The position numbers were made by a program, and so were the translations under genes. Below the pieces are notes generated by a model. It did not search any database. It saw nothing but the letters and a program-made list of their open reading frames with translations, and was not told where the DNA came from. Shown here piece by piece: positions 40,905 through 44,559 of a stretch of 44,559 nt of DNA; positions within the stretch are counted from its first letter, which is position 1, and every line of letters starts with the position of its first letter. Source of the DNA: a virus; the IMG/VR virus record IMGVR_UViG_3300005582_002476, positions 1-44,559 of that record; one strand, written 5' to 3'.

Positions 40905-41497
40905 GGAAGCACTGACCCGATACGAGGGGTGACCCTTGGGGAGTTGCTCCACGCTTTACGCAGTTCTTCACCGTCAGGTGTGGTGACGTCCCCGCCGTTC
41001 AGGTACGGGCCGTAACCCCCTGAGATAATAATAATGTCCGCAACACCAAAGAGAACCGTGCTGATTCTTTGTCGACGCCAGTTCGGCGATACAAACACCT
41101 GTTGAATCCGTGAATCTTCTCTAAACCACTTTATGAACCCTGCCCTGTCTGATGGCTTGAGGCCAGCCTCTACCGCATCTTTCAGATCAACAACACACCC
41201 CGGAGTGAACAGATCGCTGACTATCGCATGGATTGCAACCATGGAAACAGGGGTGCTGTTCTCCTCTAGTGCGTACCAAGTTGCTGGAGCACCGTCATAC
41301 TGACCATCGTTGAGATCAACGGAAAGGTGACCGTCCTCGCATAGGGAGGAGCCTGAAAAGTATTCGGACTTGGTTGGACACGAATCGGACTCAACAGTTG
41401 ATGGCTTTGGATGTTCGTCGCTTTCATAGTTACGAACAAGTGACCATCGTTGATTAAGTGGTGGCCCTTTCCAGAACCAGATCATCTTCATTGCCAT
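40892..41497 (-). CDS. GNAT-like acetyltransferase (probable)
   Basis: 201 aa on the minus strand, ten bases after its upstream neighbour. The segment TWYALEENSTPVSMVAIHAIV, followed by VFVSPNWRRQRISTVLFGVAD, resembles the GNAT core: a strand then the V-P-x-W-R-R-Q-R-I-S acyl-CoA pyrophosphate loop and helix. GNAT enzymes move acetyl groups from CoA to amines on proteins or small molecules. The first ~60 residues carry Cys and may be an extra domain. The substrate is unknown; modification of a virion or host protein is possible. Several ATG codons near the start make the exact N-terminus uncertain. Confidence 0.55.
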   Translation of the reverse strand: MAMKMIWFWKGPPLNQRWSLVRNYESDEHPKPSTVESDSCPTKSEYFSGSSLCEDGHLSVDLNDGQYDGAPATWYALEENSTPVSMVAIHAIVSDLFTPGCVVDLKDAVEAGLKPSDRAGFIKWFREDSRIQQVFVSPNWRRQRISTVLFGVADIIIISGGYGPYLNGGDVTTPDGEELRKAWSNSPRVTPRIGSVLPYES

Positions 41498-41506
41498 GCG
41501 GCAAGA

Positions 41507-42199
41507 TTAGTCGTTCCACCATTCAAGCCATGTCTTGGCTGAAGCAGAAACTGCTTCTTCGTCAGACATACCAGAATAGGCAACCGAGATTGTGACCTTT
41601 GCGTCATCTTCGTACCCAGTCCAGTCGCCACTGTGAGCATAAACGAACAACTGAAGGAACTCGTCGGTGTTCATGACCGCAACATCTGCGAGGTATGTAT
41701 TTGCGTTCCACTCAGCCTCGTTCCAGCTGTAGTTGATTGCACGGGCTTTGTCAATAGGCGTTGCCGCGGTGCTCCGCAGGTCAAGTACACCGTTGCCGAA
41801 ATACGGCTGCGTGGACCATGCCCCAATGTTGCCGGCGGCGTCATCTGGGTTTCCAAGCCACATTGTTGGCTTGAGGTCTTCGTCTGGCGAAACGTCATAG
41901 GCAAGATCCTCAAAGCCGAACATCCAATCTGTCGGGTTGTCATAAATGCCGTGCTGTGTCTTGGAGTTCTTGGCTTTAATCACTGCGAGGGACAGTCGTC
42001 GATCGGTTGTCTCAATGTCCACAGTGCCGTTGTCTGTGGTACCCCAAAGACCGCTAGTTGCGCTGTAAATCTGTTGTGTAGTAAACCAGATTTTCTCAAT
42101 CTTGACTCGGAATGGGAAAGACACATTCAGGTAAGAAGTGTCGCCTTCCTTGACGGTCCAGTCGTAGTTCACGATTGACGGTGCGATGATGCCGGACAT
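41507..42199 (-). CDS. Probable virion structural protein
   Basis: 230 aa from ATG 42199, chosen because AGGAGAAAC precedes it; the frame stays open further upstream into the terminator, which is unlikely to be coding. The protein looks beta-rich and Trp/Asp/Thr-rich (WTVKEGDTSYLNVSFPF, TSGLWGTTDNGTVDIETT, NTYLADVAVMNTDEFLQ), with no signal peptide or catalytic motif. It starts like a phage shell or fibre protein. A structural role is inferred from composition and from the neighbouring beta-rich gene. Confidence 0.5.
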   Translation of the reverse strand: MSGIIAPSIVNYDWTVKEGDTSYLNVSFPFRVKIEKIWFTTQQIYSATSGLWGTTDNGTVDIETTDRRLSLAVIKAKNSKTQHGIYDNPTDWMFGFEDLAYDVSPDEDLKPTMWLGNPDDAAGNIGAWSTQPYFGNGVLDLRSTAATPIDKARAINYSWNEAEWNANTYLADVAVMNTDEFLQLFVYAHSGDWTGYEDDAKVTISVAYSGMSDEEAVSASAKTWLEWWND

Positions 42200-42236
42200 T
42201 TGTTTCTCCTGTGTTGGATTGTTGGGATTTTGACAT

Positions 42237-42271
42237 AAAAAAATCACCCCACTCGTCAAGAGTGGGGTGAT
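42237..42271 (-). terminator. Intrinsic terminator for the 116-aa gene
   Basis: On the minus strand a perfect 11-bp stem (ATCACCCCACT with AGTGGGGTGAT, seven-base loop) is followed by seven T. It ends the transcript of the gene at 42288-42638 before the 230-aa gene, so the latter depends on read-through or a start in the ~40 bases between. Confidence 0.88.
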
Positions 42272-42287
42272 CCTTTCAGAAGTTTAT

Positions 42288-42638
42288 TCAGCCTTCAACA
42301 ACCGTGAAAGCAACCGTCATGTTTGAGCCGGCGGTACTTGAACCGACAGCTGATACATCAAGACTGACAAGACTGCCTTTTGCGAAGTCGCAGTTGGCTG
42401 CAGTAAGTGTTCCTTCATCCGAAGTTCCAGCGGCGGCAATCGAGAACGCCGCTGCTACATCAGAGCCGACCTTGAGGTCTGCGGTAAGAGCGGAGCCTAC
42501 TGGGGCCGTGGTCACAGCGACATAAGCACCAGTGATTTTGCCGGCGAAGGGCATTGCCATCGTGACGATGCTCGTGGTGGCTAGTCCGCCAGCAATGTTT
42601 AACGTGATGGTTGTGGGGGCGAGTACTGCTGTCGACAT
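42288..42638 (-). CDS. Small beta-rich protein, probable capsid decoration or fibre component
   Basis: 116 aa, ATG 42638 behind GAAAGGA. It is rich in Ala/Thr/Val/Ser with alternating strand-like stretches (TITLNIAGGLATTSIVTMAM, ITGAYVAVTTAPVGSALTADL, LVSLDVSAVGSSTAG, MTVAFTVVEG) and one Cys. Such short beta-sandwich proteins often decorate phage heads or form fibre tips. It has its own promoter and a strong terminator, as expected for an abundant structural protein. No family is firmly recognised. Confidence 0.55.
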   Translation of the reverse strand: MSTAVLAPTTITLNIAGGLATTSIVTMAMPFAGKITGAYVAVTTAPVGSALTADLKVGSDVAAAFSIAAAGTSDEGTLTAANCDFAKGSLVSLDVSAVGSSTAGSNMTVAFTVVEG

Positions 42639-42669
42639 ATTTGATGTCCTTTCGTGGGTTGGTGAAAGA

Positions 42670-42678
42670 AATATAACA
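42670..42678 (-). promoter_or_regulatory. Extended -10 promoter TGTTATATT for the 116-aa gene
   Basis: Read leftward, TGTTATATT fits TGnTATAnT almost perfectly and lies 32 bases before the ATG at 42638. It is the strongest -10 match in the window, in keeping with an abundant virion protein. Confidence 0.5.
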
Positions 42679-42710
42679 AGAAGATTTGATGCCAGCTACT
42701 AGACAAAGGT

Positions 42711-42719
42711 TGGTAGTAT
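42711..42719 (+). promoter_or_regulatory. Extended -10 promoter TGGTAGTAT, probably giving a leaderless RuvC mRNA
   Basis: TGGTAGTAT differs by one base from the repeated TGGTAGTGT motif. The expected start of transcription, six to seven bases downstream, falls on the ATG at 42726. No ribosome site lies between, which points to a leaderless message. Confidence 0.45.
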
Positions 42720-42725
42720 CCGCCA

Positions 42726-43244
42726 ATGCCTGGCATTATTGGACTTGACCTCAGCCTCACCTCAACGGGAGTTTGCTCAAAGGAAGGTTCGTTTGCTTAT
42801 CAAGCCAAGACAAAAGGGATGGAACGCCTAGCAGACATCCGAGATGGGGTCATGCTTGTTGTCGCTGCACAGAACGACCCGATTGTCGTGGTGGAGGGTT
42901 ATTCGTTCTCTTCTCGGAATAGTCAGTCTCACGCATTGGGTGAACTAGGTGGCGTAGTGAGACTTGCTCTTTATGAAGCGGGGGTTTCATACATTGACGT
43001 ACCTCCAACAAGTCGAGCAAAGTTTGCCACAGGCAAAGGGAACGCGTCCAAGAACGAGGTTGTCTCTTCCATCTCGGCCAGAACCGGGATTGTATGGAGT
43101 GGAAAGGGAGCTGACGATATGTGCGATGCGTGGATATTGCGTCAAATGGGACTAGCGCATCTAGGTGAAAGCGAATATGATTGGCCTGCGGTCAATATGA
43201 CGGCACTAGACAAGATTGACTGGTCGGGATTTCCGTCCGCATAG
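42726..43244 (+). CDS. RuvC-like Holliday junction resolvase
   Basis: 172 aa. The four acidic residues of the RuvC/RNase-H fold are visible: D8 in IIGLDLSLTSTG, E57 in IVVVEGYSF, and D131 with D134 in SGKGADDMCDAWIL. The stretch VPPTSRAKFATGKGNASKNEVV is typical of phage RuvC proteins. The family cuts four-way DNA junctions; in phages it trims branched DNA before packaging. There is no Shine-Dalgarno before the ATG and the likely promoter abuts it, so the mRNA may be leaderless. It heads a rightward unit with an unknown gene and a ParB-like gene. Confidence 0.88.
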   Translation: MPGIIGLDLSLTSTGVCSKEGSFAYQAKTKGMERLADIRDGVMLVVAAQNDPIVVVEGYSFSSRNSQSHALGELGGVVRLALYEAGVSYIDVPPTSRAKFATGKGNASKNEVVSSISARTGIVWSGKGADDMCDAWILRQMGLAHLGESEYDWPAVNMTALDKIDWSGFPSA

Positions 43245-43257
43245 CACTGAGGTACAA

Positions 43258-43608
43258 ATGAAGACCAATAGGAACGCACCAATCAGCCAAGTAGACATTG
43301 AGGAAGAGATCATTAGGTTGATCGGCGACCTTGAGTCGGAGACGGAGACTTTTGAGACTCTGTCGATTGACGCTGCCAAGAAAGAATCCCGGTTCAAGTC
43401 AGAGTGGGCCAAGGCGTACCTTTCGGCTCAGGGTTCAATCAAGGAACGCGAGGCCTGGGCCGACTATCAGATATCTGATCCGCATATGGACTGGAAGATC
43501 GCCGATGCGTTAGTTCGTGCAAAACGCGAGAAACTCGCTAGCATCAGGTCGTCAATCGACGCGCTCAGAACTCTGAACGCAAATGTCAGGGCGCAGGTGA
43601 TGTCGTGA
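43258..43608 (+). CDS. Helical phage protein of unknown function
   Basis: 116 aa from ATG 43258 behind GAGGTAC. Fully helical by composition: SQVDIEEEIIRLIGDLESET, KKESRFKSEWAKAYLSAQGS, WKIADALVRAKREKLASIRS. Similar short coiled-coil proteins with an REAWA-type centre are, as I recall, common beside replication and recombination genes in actinophages, with no defined role. Its stop overlaps the ParB-like start (GTGA at 43605), so translation is coupled. Confidence 0.6.
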   Translation: MKTNRNAPISQVDIEEEIIRLIGDLESETETFETLSIDAAKKESRFKSEWAKAYLSAQGSIKEREAWADYQISDPHMDWKIADALVRAKREKLASIRSSIDALRTLNANVRAQVMS

Positions 43609-44384
43609 ACCACAACATCAACCCCGCACTTCAAGATCTTGCCCTGCCTGTTGAACTTCTCGAACCGTTGCCCGGAAACCCGCGCATCGGTAACGTCGAC
43701 GCGATCGCGGCGTCCTATAAAGAGTTCGGGCAGGTCAAGCCCATCGTGGTGAAAGCACAGCCCGACGGCACTTATGTCGTCGTAGCTGGCAACCACCAAC
43801 TACAGGCGGTCAAGCGTCTCGGATGGTCTCATATTGCTGCCGTACAAATGGACGGCGATGACCAAAGGGCGGCTGCTTTTGCGCTCGTAGACAACAGGGT
43901 TGCTGACCTTGGGCGCACAGACCCGGCACTTCTCCACGACATCCTTTCAACAGTCAACGAAGATTTCTCCGAACTCTTTGAGGCAGTAGGTTGGGACGAG
44001 TACGAGGTTGCGTCCATTGGTACCGACCTGGAGGAGCTCTATAGTTCCATCAACGGCAACGGTGCCGCCGGCGCATATATCCCGCCGGTTCTCATGGATC
44101 CCGTCATGCCGATGGGTGTCGAGACTAGGGACGACGGAACGAAGCAGTACACCGCCCCTCCAGCCAGCGATCAGAGGGCGACGGCGGCACAGGGTGCGGC
44201 GGCAGCTGGTTCTTCTGGTGGCGGCAAGCAAGCCGTATTCTCGTTCAGCCTCGTGTTTGATGACAATGCGCAGATGAGCAGATGGTGGGACTTTGTGAAG
44301 TGGCTCAGGGCGAGCCCTGCATACGACGGCGACACGATCGCATCCAAAGTCATGTCGTTCATTGACGCCCACAGCGAGGTCTGA
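43605..44384 (+). CDS. ParB/Srx-like nuclease-domain protein
   Basis: 259 aa from GTG 43605 (GTGA overlap). Residues about 15-100 show the ParB N-terminal fold: LLEPLPGNPRIGNVDAIAAS, FGQVKPIVV, VVAGNHQLQAVKRLGW and AFALVDNRVADLG. A middle helical part (DPALLHDILSTVNEDF) and a Gly/Ala/Ser linker lead to a C-terminal segment (FSFSLVFDDNAQMSRWWDFVKWL). Phage proteins of this type often sit with methyltransferases or terminases and bind or nick DNA; the ParB fold can also bind CTP. No ParA partner is present, so plasmid-style partition is unlikely. Confidence 0.75.
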   Translation: MNHNINPALQDLALPVELLEPLPGNPRIGNVDAIAASYKEFGQVKPIVVKAQPDGTYVVVAGNHQLQAVKRLGWSHIAAVQMDGDDQRAAAFALVDNRVADLGRTDPALLHDILSTVNEDFSELFEAVGWDEYEVASIGTDLEELYSSINGNGAAGAYIPPVLMDPVMPMGVETRDDGTKQYTAPPASDQRATAAQGAAAAGSSGGGKQAVFSFSLVFDDNAQMSRWWDFVKWLRASPAYDGDTIASKVMSFIDAHSEV

Positions 44385-44385
44385 G

Positions 44386-44559
44386 ATGAGTGCCGTATGC
44401 GAATACTGCGGACACGGCCCACACACCCCGGCCGCCTGCCCGTTAGTAAAGAGCGTTGAGTTCTTTCCCGATGGGAGTATAAAGAGGGTCGAGAAGTACG
44501 AGTCTTCATCTTTCGGTGTTCCCTCCAAGACATATGCCTCGGGTCAGCCACAGGGGACG
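44386..44559 (+). CDS. Cys-rich protein, 5' fragment (runs off the window)
   Basis: 58 codons from ATG 44386, directly after the ParB-like gene, open to the window end. It begins MSAVCEYCGHGPHTPAACPL, a CxxC...C zinc-knuckle-like head, followed by VEFFPDGSIKRVEKYE. From memory, a similar head (C-x2-C-G, CP, then VK-x-(I/V)-E(Y/F)-x-PDG-(T/S)-(V/I)-KRVE) begins uncharacterised proteins of many unrelated phages. Function unknown. Confidence 0.6.
   Translation, partial: MSAVCEYCGHGPHTPAACPLVKSVEFFPDGSIKRVEKYESSSFGVPSKTYASGQPQGT

Noticed and set aside
41633-42178. 181-codon plus-strand frame opposite the 230-aa structural gene
   Set aside because: The opposing gene has a good ribosome site and ordinary composition; this frame has neither.
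43605-44384. ParB-like protein as evidence of a plasmid-prophage partition system
   Set aside because: No ParA gene and no parS-like repeats nearby; such proteins are common in lytic phages.

Overview
The window looks like part of the genome of a tailed double-stranded DNA phage (or an unsorted phage contig). It has an HK97-type head kit: prohead protease, major capsid protein, portal-MuF fusion and large terminase. It also has a phage-style recombination/nuclease set, a cobalamin-dependent ribonucleotide reductase, a C5-cytosine methyltransferase and a lytic transglycosylase. No rRNA, tRNA, integrase, IS element or CRISPR array was seen, and no recognisable tail genes; the genome clearly continues past both edges. 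An actinobacterial host, perhaps aquatic, is my inference from the Thr-rich-linker transglycosylase, the methyltransferase architecture and the style of the capsid-associated proteins. It is not proven here.

Layout. 1-669 (minus): a truncated secreted-protein gene and an SLT-type lysozyme. 1012-26049 (plus): a 25 kb cluster that starts with a 1014-aa prohead protease and continues with very large multidomain proteins of 932, 724, 3404 and 1275 aa, separated by small acidic or unknown genes. 26187-27527 (plus): major capsid protein, followed by a strong terminator. 27608-28141 (plus): an Asp/Asn beta-hydroxylase-like gene. 28164-30905 (minus): class II ribonucleotide reductase with two small partners. 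30963-34313 (plus): a cytosine methyltransferase split into four overlapping ORFs, plus a conserved-looking ORF overprinted on the first. 34310-36672 (minus): portal-MuF fusion and a small membrane protein. 36750-40904 (plus): large terminase, Rad52-like annealing protein, Cas4/RecB-like nuclease, HNH nuclease and unknowns. 40892-42638 (minus): two probable virion proteins and a GNAT-like protein. 42726-44559 (plus): RuvC-like nuclease, ParB-like protein and a truncated Cys-rich protein.

The most interesting part is the 22 kb between the prohead protease and the capsid gene. Its giant proteins fit the 'polyvalent protein' class known from phages and conjugative elements: long chains of effector-like domains thought to be packaged in the virion and delivered with the DNA. 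Here they carry a zeta-toxin-like kinase with no antitoxin gene nearby, an atypical HipA/PI4K-like kinase, a probable pseudokinase relative, a pentapeptide-repeat beta-helix of roughly 70 repeats, and several recurring short modules: an acidic DADGDG loop and paired-Cys CPPG/WMPC motifs. Some modules also occur in the protease, which suggests a common packaging, folding or processing signal.

Gene control appears compact. Many genes overlap by ATGA/GTGA. Several transcription units are preceded by extended -10 boxes of the form TGnTAnTRT. One promoter inside the cargo cluster overlaps a palindrome and may be regulated.
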